Assembly (NCBI RefSeq): GCF_000280495.2
Contig: NZ_CP018016.1
Coordinates: 434,001-498,000 of the forward strand
Direction of reading: 5' to 3'
Length of the DNA stretch: 64,000 nucleotides
From: Kosakonia radicincitans DSM 16656
GTDB lineage: Bacteria; Pseudomonadota; Gammaproteobacteria; Enterobacterales; Enterobacteriaceae
Below the pieces are notes generated by a model. The model was not told where the DNA came from and did no database searches. It saw nothing but the letters and a program-made list of their open reading frames with translations. Of the stretch, positions 37,138 to 45,659 are shown piece after piece; position 1 is the first letter of the stretch; each line of letters opens with the position of its first letter. The position numbers were made by a program, and so were the translations under genes.

Positions 37138-38319
37138 TTAGCGCTCAATCAGTGCAATGCGACGGTTATAAATGTTCATCAGTAGTGAGATCGACAGACT
37201 GATAAGCAGATAAACAGACATAGTGATAGCGATGGTTTCAATGGCCTGACCGGTCTGATTCAGCACTGTTCCCGCGAAGAGTGACACCATATCCGGATAG
37301 CCGATAGCGGCCGCCAGAGAGGAGTTTTTCGCAATGTTCAGGTACTGGCTGGTCAGTGGCGGAATAATGACGCGTAATGCCTGAGGGATGATGACCTGGC
37401 GCAGCGTCACCGGATTCGGCAGCCCCAAAGAACGCGCGGCCTCATGCTGACCATGAGGAACGGACTGAATGCCTGAACGGATAATCTCAGCGATAAACGC
37501 TGAGGTATAAACCGATAACGCAAGCGTCAGCGCGGCAAGTTCCGGGATCAGCACCATTCCGCCCTGGAAGTTAAAACCGCGCAGTTGCGGAATCTCCCAG
37601 TGCAATGCTGCGCCGAAAACCCAGTGCGTCAGCAGCGGTAGCGCAATAATCAACCCCAGCGCAGCCGGCCAGGTACGACGCAACTGACCGGTCTTGATCT
37701 GATGGGCTTTATTAAAACGAAACAGACCGACAGAAATGATCACTGCCACGATAACAGCGGCAGCAAAGGCCAGCAGACCTTCGCCAATTTGTGGCGAAGG
37801 AATATAGAGGCCACGGTTGCTTAAAAACAGCAAATCCATTGCATTAACCGCCTGGCGTGGGCCGGGCAAGTTACGCAGTACGGCAAAGTACCAAAAAAAG
37901 ATTTGCAGCAGCGGCGGGATATTGCGAAAGGTTTCGATATAAATCGTCGACAGTTTTCGCAGTAACCAGTTTTCCGACAGGCGCGCCAGACCAAGGAAGA
38001 AGCCGAGGAAAGAGGCGAATACAATACACAATGCCGAGACCAGCAGGGTGTTAAGTAAACCGACAAGGAACACTCGGCCATAGGTGTCGCCCTGCTCATA
38101 ATCAATCAAGTGTTGAACAATTCCGAAACCAGCGGCGCGATCGAGGAACGCAAAGCCGGAGGTGATCCCGCGATTGTTCAGGTTAGTAACCGTGTTGTGT
38201 ACCAAATAGATTGCGATAACGACCACGGCGACAATCGCAAGGATTTGAAACAGCCAGGCACGAACCGCAGGGTTAGAAAGGGAGAAGGAGCCTTTCACGG
38301 TTGGGCGGCGATGGGACAT
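37138..38319 (-). CDS. yhdX: Amino-acid ABC transporter permease YhdX
   Basis: The start at 38319 (MSHRRPTVKGSF) gives 393 residues, equal to E. coli; the upstream MVTEVFA extension was rejected. Eight or so hydrophobic segments surround the permease domain, with the coupling loop HEAARSLGLPNPVTLRQVII near residues 295-315. It and YhdY form the heteromeric membrane part of the importer. A perfect stem-loop separates it from yhdW. Confidence 0.95.
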   Translation of the reverse strand: MSHRRPTVKGSFSLSNPAVRAWLFQILAIVAVVVIAIYLVHNTVTNLNNRGITSGFAFLDRAAGFGIVQHLIDYEQGDTYGRVFLVGLLNTLLVSALCIVFASFLGFFLGLARLSENWLLRKLSTIYIETFRNIPPLLQIFFWYFAVLRNLPGPRQAVNAMDLLFLSNRGLYIPSPQIGEGLLAFAAAVIVAVIISVGLFRFNKAHQIKTGQLRRTWPAALGLIIALPLLTHWVFGAALHWEIPQLRGFNFQGGMVLIPELAALTLALSVYTSAFIAEIIRSGIQSVPHGQHEAARSLGLPNPVTLRQVIIPQALRVIIPPLTSQYLNIAKNSSLAAAIGYPDMVSLFAGTVLNQTGQAIETIAITMSVYLLISLSISLLMNIYNRRIALIER

Positions 38320-38351
38320 AGCAAAAACCTCAGTAACCATGACTCTGGGCT

Positions 38352-38374
38352 GGGCACCACGCGAGGTGGTGCCC
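38352..38374 (-). promoter_or_regulatory. Stem-loop between yhdW and yhdX
   Basis: Perfect 9-base arms GGGCACCAC/GTGGTGCCC (38352-38360, 38366-38374) enclose a five-base loop. On the transcribed strand no U-tract follows, so it is not a standard terminator. Such stem-loops just after the binding-protein gene of ABC operons (the malE-malF REP is the known case) protect the upstream mRNA and let the binding protein be made in excess. Confidence 0.65.
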
Positions 38375-38391
38375 GTTACAGCACTTGCGAA

Positions 38392-39417
38392 TTAACGCAC
38401 TGGCGGAGCGTACTGGATACCGCCGTTATTCCAGAGGTTGTTCTGGCCACGTTTGATTTTCAGCGGGCTTTCAGAACCTACGTTACGTTCAAAGATTTCG
38501 GAATAGTTACCGACTTTCTTGATGATGTTGTAAGCCCATTTATTATCAAGCTTCAGATCTTTACCAAAGTCGCCTTCTTTGCCGAGCAGGTGAGCCATAT
38601 CCGGTGTCGCCGGGTTTGCGGCTTTCTGATCAACGTTCTTCGAGTTAACGCCCATCTCTTCGGCGTTCAGCATCGCGAACAGCGTCCAGCGCACGATGGC
38701 AAACCAGTCGTCGTCGCCACGGCGAACAACCGGACCCAGCGGCTCTTTAGAAATCACTTCCGGCAGGACGATCCACTCAGTCGGGTTGCTCAGTTTGATA
38801 CGCAGCGCGTACAACTGAGACTGGTCGGAAGCCAGCGTATCGCAACGGCCTGACTCCAGCGCTTTTGCCGATTCGTCAGAACGATCGAAGGTTACCGGGG
38901 TATATTTCATGTTGTTGGACTTGAAGTAATCCGCCACGTTCAGCTCGGTATCGGTACCGGCCTGAATACAAACGGTTGCGCCATCCAGCTCTTTAGCACT
39001 TTTCAGACCCGCTTTGTTATGGGTCAGGAAGCCGATACCGTCGTAATAAGTTACGCCAGTAAATGACAGCCCCATGCCGCCGTCGCGGGAAGAAGTCCAG
39101 GTGGTATTACGGGAAAGAATATCCACTTCGCCGGACTGCAAAGCGGTAAAACGCTCTTTCGCGGTCAGCGGGGTATATTTCACTTTGCTGTCGTCACCGA
39201 AAACGGCGGCGGCGACGCCACGGCAAACGTCTACGTCGATACCGGTGAATTTACCGCTCGCGTCCGCGTAGGAGAAGCCAGGCAGGCCGTCGCTGATACC
39301 GCATTGTACAAAACCTTTCTTTTTAACGGCATCCAGCGTTGTGCCCGCATGCGCCTGATTTGCAAGAGCAAACAGCGCACCGGCAGCGACCAGGCTGGCG
39401 ATCATCATCTTTTTCAT
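38392..39417 (-). CDS. yhdW: Amino-acid ABC transporter periplasmic binding protein YhdW
   Basis: The 341-residue solute-binding protein has a clear Sec signal (MKKMMIASLVAAGALFALA, cleavage after about residue 24, AHA|G). The family-3 binding-protein fold is recognisable (VQCGISDGLPGFSYADASG, GIDVDVCRGVAAAVFGD, SRNTTWTSSRDGGMG). The frame is intact, whereas yhdW of E. coli K-12 is annotated as a pseudogene. It is the first gene of yhdWXYZ and is preceded by a sigma-54 type promoter. Confidence 0.94.
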   Translation of the reverse strand: MKKMMIASLVAAGALFALANQAHAGTTLDAVKKKGFVQCGISDGLPGFSYADASGKFTGIDVDVCRGVAAAVFGDDSKVKYTPLTAKERFTALQSGEVDILSRNTTWTSSRDGGMGLSFTGVTYYDGIGFLTHNKAGLKSAKELDGATVCIQAGTDTELNVADYFKSNNMKYTPVTFDRSDESAKALESGRCDTLASDQSQLYALRIKLSNPTEWIVLPEVISKEPLGPVVRRGDDDWFAIVRWTLFAMLNAEEMGVNSKNVDQKAANPATPDMAHLLGKEGDFGKDLKLDNKWAYNIIKKVGNYSEIFERNVGSESPLKIKRGQNNLWNNGGIQYAPPVR

Positions 39418-39508
39418 AATGTATCCTGTGTGGCGAAAAATTTATCGTTATATAAAGGCGTCCGGGAAACGCCTGAAACCTGTCTGTGGCTATGGCCATT
39501 CTCTCTTA

Positions 39509-39524
39509 AGCAAAGGGAATGCCA
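39509..39524 (-). promoter_or_regulatory. Sigma-54 promoter of yhdWXYZ
   Basis: On the minus strand the sequence reads TGGCATTCCCTTTGCT. The GG (-24) and GC (-12) doublets are exactly ten bases apart, fitting the RpoN consensus. Initiation would fall near 39498, about 80 bases before the yhdW ATG. NtrC-dependent expression of yhdWXYZ under nitrogen limitation is known in E. coli. Confidence 0.75.
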
Positions 39525-39597
39525 ATATTGCGAATGACGTGTTTGAAAGGGGCGTATACGCAATATTGAGAGTGTAGACAGGAAAAAATAAAACCAG

Positions 39598-39644
39598 CGC
39601 CCCGTCGTGGTGCAAAACTACAACCTGCGCCACAAAATGGAGCA
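39598..39644 (-). promoter_or_regulatory. Candidate NtrC enhancer sites
   Basis: On the minus strand 39598-39614 has one perfect NtrC half-site, TGCACC, with a poor second half (GGGGCG). The block 39626-39644 is a near palindrome (TGC..CC / GG.GCA) with two extra bases between halves. They lie about 100-145 bases upstream of the predicted start, where NtrC enhancers normally sit. Both matches are imperfect. Confidence 0.4.
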
Positions 39645-39722
39645 AAAAAATCACAGAAATTACTTTTTATTAACAGACAAGTTTCGCAGGTGAATATAAG
39701 CAATATAGTGAATGGCTGCGTT

Positions 39723-39738
39723 TGTGAATCAGCTCACG
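39723..39738. promoter_or_regulatory. CRP-like palindrome
   Basis: TGTGAATCAGCTCACG matches the CRP consensus TGTGA-N6-TCACA at nine of ten conserved bases. It lies between yhdV and yhdW, about 225 bases upstream of the sigma-54 start. CRP can repress sigma-54 promoters, but the distance is large, so function is uncertain. Confidence 0.45.
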
Positions 39739-39860
39739 AAGAAAGGGGAGAGATAGAAAAACAGGATATTAATACGCGGCGGTTAATCATTTATTTTTGA
39801 ATAACGACAGATATGAAATGCTGGACATTTACTGGCGGGAAAAAGAGTGCACCACAATAA

Positions 39861-39890
39861 AGCAAAAGCGCGGTAAGCCGCGCTTTTGCT
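39861..39890 (-). terminator. yhdV terminator
   Basis: A perfect 13-base stem (39861-39873, 39878-39890) with a four-base loop; A and T runs within the stem let it act on both strands. It begins just after the yhdV stop. Confidence 0.85.
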
Positions 39891-39893
39891 AAT

Positions 39894-40115
39894 TTATCGG
39901 GTCAATGCCACGATGCCGAGCGTCAGACCAGCCAGCGCCGCTGCGCCGCCCGCAATCGCTCCGGCAGTTTCCCAGTTATCCTGAGTTGTCCCTTTCATGC
40001 AGGTATTGGTATGTACCAGGCGACCCTGATCGTCATACACCGGCACGCAAGGAGAATCATGAGCACAACCGGCAAGCAGTGTTGTCAGTGATGCTACAGC
40101 GATGAAATTTTTCAT
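39894..40115 (-). CDS. yhdV: Small lipoprotein YhdV
   Basis: The start at 40115 (MKNFIAVASLTTLLAGCAHD) gives 73 residues with a lipobox LAGC, so the mature protein begins at C17 and is membrane-anchored. The tail has a glycine-zipper-like pattern (AGAIAGGAAALAGLTLGI). No function is known. In E. coli it lies between acrF and yhdW; here acrEF is absent upstream. Confidence 0.9.
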   Translation of the reverse strand: MKNFIAVASLTTLLAGCAHDSPCVPVYDDQGRLVHTNTCMKGTTQDNWETAGAIAGGAAALAGLTLGIVALTR

Positions 40116-40410
40116 AATGTTACCTCGAATAAACACAACTCCCGATATCAATACCCGTGATATCTCTACTGAGTCGATATTGATTATTTTACCATCCGGT
40201 AACGGCGATTCCCTGGTGCAATAATCTCAAAGTATGTGCAGTGTAAACATCATGGAGGGAAAAGTGCGCTCAGAATAGAAAATGCAGAAAAGATGAAGCA
40301 AAGAATAAAAATAGCGCCTGTTCAACTACAACGTATTGATTAATGGCCAACCGGCGCGGCATTGTGAAATTAACTGGATACGAATAATAATTCAGTTTAT
40401 CGGTCAGGTA
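40116..40410. other. Intergenic, upstream of yhdV
   Basis: AT-rich stretch between yhdV and the terminator of the MHYT gene. It must contain the yhdV promoter, but I see no clear consensus hexamers, no ORF with homology and no repeat. There is no recognisable remnant of acrF, which occupies this side in E. coli. Confidence 0.6.
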
Positions 40411-40434
40411 AAATAAAAGCGCCGTTAAGCGCCT
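40411..40434 (-). terminator. Terminator after MHYT-GGDEF-EAL gene
   Basis: On the minus strand GGCGC/GCGCT arms (one G-T pair) with a short loop run into TTTTATTTTA. The stem is short but the tail is good. Confidence 0.55.
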
Positions 40435-40456
40435 GGATTTAACTGCTTAATTATTT

Positions 40457-42535
40457 TCAGGAAAAGGTGTCCGTCGGGCTAAGTTTATTACCATAAGCGG
40501 TAATGGATTCCGCACTTACTGGTTTCCCTAATAAATAACCTTGCAGCGTGTTGCAGCCCAGTTCAGTGAGAAAAGCCTGTTGTTCTTCCGTTTCCACCCC
40601 TTCCGCCACAACTTTCAGGTTCAGCGTTTTGGCCAGCGCGACGATCGCCGAAACAATCGTGGCATCTTCGCCTTCTTTACATAGTTCCCGAACAAAGGCG
40701 CGATCGATTTTTAACTCGCAAGCCGGTAGACGCTTCAAATAAAGCAGGCTGGAGTAACCGGTGCCGAAATCATCAATCGATGCCTGCACGCCCGCATTCG
40801 TTAACTCGGTTAATACACGCACGCTCTCATCAGGATTGCTCATAGCGGTGGTTTCTGTCACCTCAAGAATCAGCTTTTCTGGCGGAACATCATGCTTTTT
40901 CAGTGCGTCCAAAATGGTCTGCACCAGCCCATTTTGCTCGAATTGCATGGTGGAAAGATTAACGGCAATCGACCACTCCAGATGGCCCTGTTTGCGCCAT
41001 TCGCTAAGCTGCCGACAGGCTTCATCCACCACCCAGTTACCTAGCGGAATAATCAGGCCGGTTTTCTCCGCCAGCGGAAGAAACACCTCCGGCGACAGAA
41101 CCCCCTGAAAAGGATGATGCCAGCGCAATAGGGCTTCAAAACCAATGACCGGCCCGGACGGTGCTTTAAATTTCGGCTGGTAAACCAGGCGAAACTCCTG
41201 GCGTTCCAGCGCTAACCACAAATCATTGAGCAGTTGCAGTTGGGTTTGCGCCAGCGTATTCATTGAAGGCTGGAAGAAGTGATAGCCGTTACGCCCCATA
41301 TGTTTGGTGTGATACATCGCCGCATCGGCGTTAAACATCAGCTCGCGCTCGTTTTTACCATCGTGAGGATAGAGGGCAATCCCGACACTCAGCGTGACGA
41401 TCACATCGTAAGGATCGATGTTGAAGGGTTTGTCGATTGCACGGACCAGCGCATTGGCAAGCGTTGCTGCTTCATCCGGGGCATTGACTTCCGCCAGCAG
41501 AACAAACTCATCGCCGCCGATACGCGCCAGCGTATATTGCCCTTTCAGCGGTTGTCTCAGACGATCGGTAACCGCCACCAGAAGCTTATCGCCAACATCA
41601 TGGCCCCAGGCATCATTTACGGTTTTGAAACCATCCAGATCCATAAACATCAGCGCAAAGAAAGATCCTTCGCGCCTGGCTTTATTGATCGCTTGTTCAA
41701 GGCGGTCTTCCAGCAATACGCGGTTTGGCAGACGGGTCAGCGTATCATGCAGAGCCAGACGCGCCAGCTCGCGGTTAGCCGCCGCCAGTGAAGCCGCCAG
41801 CAGGGAAGTCCGCACCTGTAAACGGGCATCGAACATTGAGACCAGCAGAGTAATACCGAGTACAGAGAACGCCATCATACTGACCAGAATGACCAGCCAG
41901 TTGTTGTTGAATCCGTGGTGCCCTGTTGCATGCTGTGGAGGAAATTGCGCCGCCATCATGCCGGTATAGTGCATTCCGGCAATGGCAATCCCCATCAGGA
42001 TCGCCGCGCCAAAGCGCATCAGCGCTACTTGAGCGCCTTCATGACGCAGACGGAAAGTGAGCCACAATGCAGCGAAGGATGCCGCCATGGCAATCACCAC
42101 CGACAGCGCGACCCAGTTCATATTCCAGACGATAGCAGGCGAAACCTGTAATGCAGCCATGCCGGTGTAATGCATAGCGACAATTCCCAACCCCATAATA
42201 ATGGCGCCGGGTATCAGGCGCTGGAGATGAAGTTGCGAGCCGCTGACGAGCCACAGGGCGAACAGTGATGAGCCGATGGCGATAACCATCGAAAGGGCAG
42301 TCAGAAAGGGTTCATACAGCATGCTCATCGAAATGTTCATCGCCAGCATGCCAATAAAATGCATCGCCCAGATGCCGATCCCCATCGCCACGCCGCCGCC
42401 GCTTAACCAGACCCAGGACGCGGTTCCGCTACTGGAGGTGACGCGTCCGGCCATATTCAGGGCGGTGTAAGAGGCCAGAATGGCGACAATAAAAGAAACA
42501 ACAACAAGGATATAGTCGTATTGGCTAACCAGCAT
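40457..42535 (-). CDS. MHYT-GGDEF-EAL cyclic-di-GMP protein
   Basis: The 692-residue protein has an N-terminal seven-helix MHYT sensor (about 1-235) with three motifs: MHFIGM at 59, MHYTGM at 121 and MHYTGM at 188. The GGDEF domain follows (about 260-420, DTLTRLPNR at 264 and intact GGDEF at 340-344, no RxxD inhibitory site). The EAL domain (about 435-690) has EAL at 467-469, NLS, EVTETT, DDFGTGYSSL at 588-597 and AEGVET. Both catalytic motifs are intact, so it could make and degrade c-di-GMP. MHYT is proposed to bind copper and sense a gas (O2, CO or NO). E. coli has no MHYT protein; here it occupies the place of acrEF/acrS. Confidence 0.9.
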   Translation of the reverse strand: MLVSQYDYILVVVSFIVAILASYTALNMAGRVTSSSGTASWVWLSGGGVAMGIGIWAMHFIGMLAMNISMSMLYEPFLTALSMVIAIGSSLFALWLVSGSQLHLQRLIPGAIIMGLGIVAMHYTGMAALQVSPAIVWNMNWVALSVVIAMAASFAALWLTFRLRHEGAQVALMRFGAAILMGIAIAGMHYTGMMAAQFPPQHATGHHGFNNNWLVILVSMMAFSVLGITLLVSMFDARLQVRTSLLAASLAAANRELARLALHDTLTRLPNRVLLEDRLEQAINKARREGSFFALMFMDLDGFKTVNDAWGHDVGDKLLVAVTDRLRQPLKGQYTLARIGGDEFVLLAEVNAPDEAATLANALVRAIDKPFNIDPYDVIVTLSVGIALYPHDGKNERELMFNADAAMYHTKHMGRNGYHFFQPSMNTLAQTQLQLLNDLWLALERQEFRLVYQPKFKAPSGPVIGFEALLRWHHPFQGVLSPEVFLPLAEKTGLIIPLGNWVVDEACRQLSEWRKQGHLEWSIAVNLSTMQFEQNGLVQTILDALKKHDVPPEKLILEVTETTAMSNPDESVRVLTELTNAGVQASIDDFGTGYSSLLYLKRLPACELKIDRAFVRELCKEGEDATIVSAIVALAKTLNLKVVAEGVETEEQQAFLTELGCNTLQGYLLGKPVSAESITAYGNKLSPTDTFS

Positions 42536-42699
42536 GATGTCATCAACTCATTCACTAAGATCGTTACGTATTACTACGGTCGTACGGGCGAAAAGGGCTG
42601 AGACATTATCATCGACTAAGGATGACGCAAAATGATTTAAATCCCCGAGATATACAGGGGATAGCAGCAAGTTCGCGAATTTTCGCTACAAGCAATCAC

Positions 42700-42861
42700 T
42701 TACAGATTATCGCAATTCACCAGTTTGAGAGGGTTGACGGAATTCATATTGCGGCATTTATCGACCTCGGTGGTGATGTACTCCACCCAGTGCATGATTA
42801 AGCCATCCAGCGCAAGGATTGAGAGGGCGAAAACGACCAGCCACCAATATTTGCGAATCAT
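42700..42861 (-). CDS. yhdU: Small membrane protein YhdU (DUF2556)
   Basis: The 53-residue product starts MIRKYWWLVVFALSILALDG and ends VNPLKLVNCDNL. It has one N-terminal membrane segment (about 6-24) and a periplasmic or cytosolic tail with the conserved DKCRNMNSVNPLKLVNC block. The E. coli protein is about six residues longer. AAGGGAG precedes the ATG. Function is unknown. Confidence 0.88.
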   Translation of the reverse strand: MIRKYWWLVVFALSILALDGLIMHWVEYITTEVDKCRNMNSVNPLKLVNCDNL

Positions 42862-42962
42862 TCCGTATCTCCCTTTCTTGCAACCATTGGCTGAAAATAT
42901 ACACGAATCCGCAACCGTGCAAAGAGAGGGAAAGCGGCGTTTTTAGCGTCATTTCAGGCAAT

Positions 42963-43000
42963 AAAAAAGGCGCTTCCCCATGCCGGTTAGCGCCTTTTTA
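42963..43000 (-). terminator. dusB-fis terminator
   Basis: AAAAAGGCGCT/AGCGCCTTTTT arms (42964-42974, 42989-42999) flank a 14-base loop. The stem is symmetrical, so it may also end transcripts from the other strand. It lies 25 bases after the fis stop. Confidence 0.85.
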
Positions 43001-43024
43001 TCAATACAACTTACTGATTCAGAA

Positions 43025-43321
43025 TCAGTTCATGCCGTATTTTTTCAGTTTTTTACGCAGCGTGCCGCGGTTGATGCCCATCATCAGCGCCGCGCGGGTC
43101 TGATTACCACGGGTGTATTGCATCACCATGTCCAACAGTGGCTGTTCTACTTCAGCCAGTACCAGCTCATACAGGTCATTAACATCCTGACCATTCAGTT
43201 GAGCAAAATAGTTCTTCAGTGCCTGTTTTACCGAGTCACGGAGCGGTTTTTGGGTTACCTGATCCTGAGAGTTAACGGTAGAAACGGTCAGTACGTCAGA
43301 ATTTACGCGTTGTTCGAACAT
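43025..43321 (-). CDS. fis: DNA-bending nucleoid protein Fis
   Basis: The 98-residue product appears identical to E. coli Fis. It has the N-terminal beta-hairpin arms (about 11-26) that activate Hin-type recombinases and the C-terminal helix-turn-helix (about 74-95, [22 protein letters not shown]). Fis activates rRNA P1 promoters such as the one at 29481 and represses its own operon. It is translated from the dusB-fis transcript, 25 bases after dusB. Confidence 0.98.
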
Positions 43322-43346
43322 AGTTCTGTCAGCTCTTTATTTCTGT

Positions 43347-44312
43347 TTACGCAAAATTTTCGAAGTATGCCTCCAACGCCTCCAGCTGTTCGCTGGCATC
43401 CTCAATGGCGTTGAATGTGCGCCGAAACTGGTCATTCGGAGCGTGCTCCTGAAGATACCAGGAGACGTGTTTACGTGCGATTCGGTAACCTTTTGCCTGG
43501 CCATAAAAGTCATGCAGTTCCCGAACATGCGCGCAAAGCAAGCGCTTAACCTCTGCCAAAGGCAGCGGGGCCAGCAGCTCCCCAGTGTCCAGATAGTGCT
43601 GGATTTCCCGGAAGATCCAGGGTCTTCCCTGAGCTGCGCGGCCTATCATCAGGGCATCCGCCCCTGTATAGTCGAGCACAGCTCTGGCTTTTAGCGGGTC
43701 AGTAATGTCGCCATTCGCGATAACCGGAATGGAAACTTTCTGCTTAACTGCCCGAATACTGTTGTACTCAGCTTCTCCGTTGAACAAACAGGCGCGGGTG
43801 CGTCCATGAATGGTCAGAGCCTGAATACCACATTCTTCAGCCAGTTGGGCAATTTCTACGCAGTTACGGTGTTCCGGAGCCCAGCCTGTGCGAATCTTCA
43901 GCGTAACAGGCACATCTACTGCATTCACTACCGAGGTCAGGATAGACTTCACCAGATCCGGGTACTGCAACAGAGCCGAGCCTGCCAGCTTGCGATTCAC
44001 CTTTTTCGCCGGGCAACCCATATTGATATCAATAATCTGGGCGCCGCTTTCCACGTTAATGCGTGCGGCTTCCGCCATTTCATCCGGATCGCTCCCTGCA
44101 ATTTGCACGGTGCGAATACCGGGTTCATCAATGTGCACCATCCGCAGTCGGGATTTGTCGCTTTCCCACACTTGCGGGTTAGACGACATCATCTCGGATA
44201 CGGTCAAACCTGCTCCCATCTCGTAGCACAACGTCCGGAATGGTCTGTCAGTAATGCCAGCCATGGGCGCTGCGATCAGGCGATTTCTGAGCTGGTGATG
44301 TCCGATACGCAT
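43347..44312 (-). CDS. dusB: tRNA-dihydrouridine synthase B
   Basis: DusB reduces U17 in the tRNA D-loop with FMN and NADPH. The 321-residue TIM-barrel protein has the catalytic cysteine C100 ([14 protein letters not shown]), the LTIHGRTR segment and the FMN-phosphate region ([16 protein letters not shown]). It is the first gene of the dusB-fis operon; in E. coli its 5' region is needed for good fis translation. Confidence 0.97.
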   Translation of the reverse strand: MRIGHHQLRNRLIAAPMAGITDRPFRTLCYEMGAGLTVSEMMSSNPQVWESDKSRLRMVHIDEPGIRTVQIAGSDPDEMAEAARINVESGAQIIDINMGCPAKKVNRKLAGSALLQYPDLVKSILTSVVNAVDVPVTLKIRTGWAPEHRNCVEIAQLAEECGIQALTIHGRTRACLFNGEAEYNSIRAVKQKVSIPVIANGDITDPLKARAVLDYTGADALMIGRAAQGRPWIFREIQHYLDTGELLAPLPLAEVKRLLCAHVRELHDFYGQAKGYRIARKHVSWYLQEHAPNDQFRRTFNAIEDASEQLEALEAYFENFA

Positions 44313-44351
44313 GAGTTAAGAAATGACCATACTGTGACTGCAAGGCGGCGT

Positions 44352-44380
44352 ATATTACGCATTTTTTGCACGAGATGAAA
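44352..44380 (-). promoter_or_regulatory. dusB-fis promoter
   Basis: On the minus strand TTTCAT (44380-44375) and TAATAT (44357-44352) are separated by 17 bases, followed by ACGCCGCC. The sequence nearly matches the E. coli fis promoter, which is shut down by ppGpp/DksA and by Fis itself. Confidence 0.85.
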
Positions 44381-44732
44381 GGCCAAACTTTGAGCAATCC
44401 TCTGTTGTAGATCAAGGAATCGCCAGTCCGCCAGAGTGATTCTGGAATTAAATTATATATTTCATGGCGTTATGATTAAGATAAAAATTTCACGTAACTA
44501 ATAAATTCGCGCGAGTTATCGTTTTTTACCTGGCCATCAGCGGCAGAATTGCTGTTTTTTACAGCAGAAAAAAGCGGATTTTGCGAACCTGCTCGCATTT
44601 TTATGCCGATGTTTTTTCGTGGCCAGGCCGCCACACATCGGCTTTAGCGGCGATGATGAGCGTGAAAAGCGTCCGGATTGCGATGGGAAAATTGTCAAAG
44701 GATGTTTTGACGACAGATAAAGGCGAGGGGAG
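44381..44732. other. Intergenic between prmA terminator and fis promoter
   Basis: About 350 AT-rich bases that should hold the upstream Fis, CRP and IHF sites of the fis promoter; I cannot place them individually. A minus-strand frame of 86 codons here reads through the prmA terminator, has no family resemblance and is rejected as a gene. Confidence 0.5.
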
Positions 44733-44759
44733 ATAAAAAACGTGGCCCGCAGGCCACGC
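44733..44759 (-). terminator. yhdT-panF-prmA terminator
   Basis: On the minus strand CGTGGCC/GGCCACG with a TGCG-type loop is followed by T6. It lies seven bases after the prmA stop. Confidence 0.9.
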
Positions 44760-44766
44760 TTAAGTC

Positions 44767-45648
44767 CTATTTCTTCTGGCCAGTGATACGGCACCACTCC
44801 TCTTTCTCGACCACCGGATCGAGCGTGAAGAGATCGGCGTAAGCCTCGCAGACGCTTTCCGCCTGGCTGGCGAGGATACCGGAAAGCCCCAGCAGGCCGC
44901 CCTCTACGGGCAGTACGCTGATTAATGGCGCCAGTTCGCGCAGAGGACCAGCCAGGATATTAGCGACCACGACATCCGCTTTCATCACCTCTGGCTGGTC
45001 ATTGGGCAGATAGAGATCCAGACGATCGGAGACGCCGTTACGTTCGGCGTTGTCGCGGCTTGCCTGGATCGCCTGCGGATCGATATCAATGCCGATCGCC
45101 TTTGCGGCGCCCAGTTTCAGCGCCGCGATCGCCAGGATCCCCGAACCGCAGCCAAAGTCGATCACTGTCTTGCCGCTCAGATCGAGGCTGTCCAGCCATT
45201 GCAGGCACAGCGCCGTCGTTGGATGGGTGCCGGTGCCGAATGCCAGGCCCGGATCGAGCATCACGTTGACCGCGTTTTCGTCCGGTACATCGCGCCAGCT
45301 TGGGCAGATCCATAGCCGCTCGCCAAAGCGCATCGGGTGGAAGTTATCCATCCATTCGCGTTCCCAGTCTTTATCTTCCAACTGCTCGATTTTATGGGCG
45401 AAGCCTTCACCCAGCAGTGGGTGCAGCGCAAGCTGGGCGACCACATCGGCCATCTCTGTTTCGGCGTCAAACAGGCCGATAACGTCGGTATCGCCCCACA
45501 AGCGAGTTTCGCCCGGCAATGGTTCAAACACGGGCGTGTCGTGCGTATCCTGGAACGTGATGGATACCGCACCCGCTTCCATCAAAGCATCGCTCAGATC
45601 TTCAGCATTTGCGCCGGTGGTGTTCAGTTTCAGTTGGATCCATGGCAT
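44767..45648 (-). CDS. prmA: Ribosomal protein L11 methyltransferase
   Basis: PrmA trimethylates several amino groups of L11. The 293-residue protein has an N-terminal L11-binding domain (about 1-60), the SAM motif [20 protein letters not shown] (about 160-180) and the active-site NILAGPL segment. It follows panF by 11 bases. Loss of prmA has little phenotype in E. coli. Confidence 0.96.
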   Translation of the reverse strand: MPWIQLKLNTTGANAEDLSDALMEAGAVSITFQDTHDTPVFEPLPGETRLWGDTDVIGLFDAETEMADVVAQLALHPLLGEGFAHKIEQLEDKDWEREWMDNFHPMRFGERLWICPSWRDVPDENAVNVMLDPGLAFGTGTHPTTALCLQWLDSLDLSGKTVIDFGCGSGILAIAALKLGAAKAIGIDIDPQAIQASRDNAERNGVSDRLDLYLPNDQPEVMKADVVVANILAGPLRELAPLISVLPVEGGLLGLSGILASQAESVCEAYADLFTLDPVVEKEEWCRITGQKK

Positions 45649-45659
45649 GTCGTAACTCT

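Noticed and set aside
44537..44797. 86-codon minus-strand frame after prmA
   Set aside because: It starts inside prmA and crosses the prmA terminator; no homology or ribosome-binding site.
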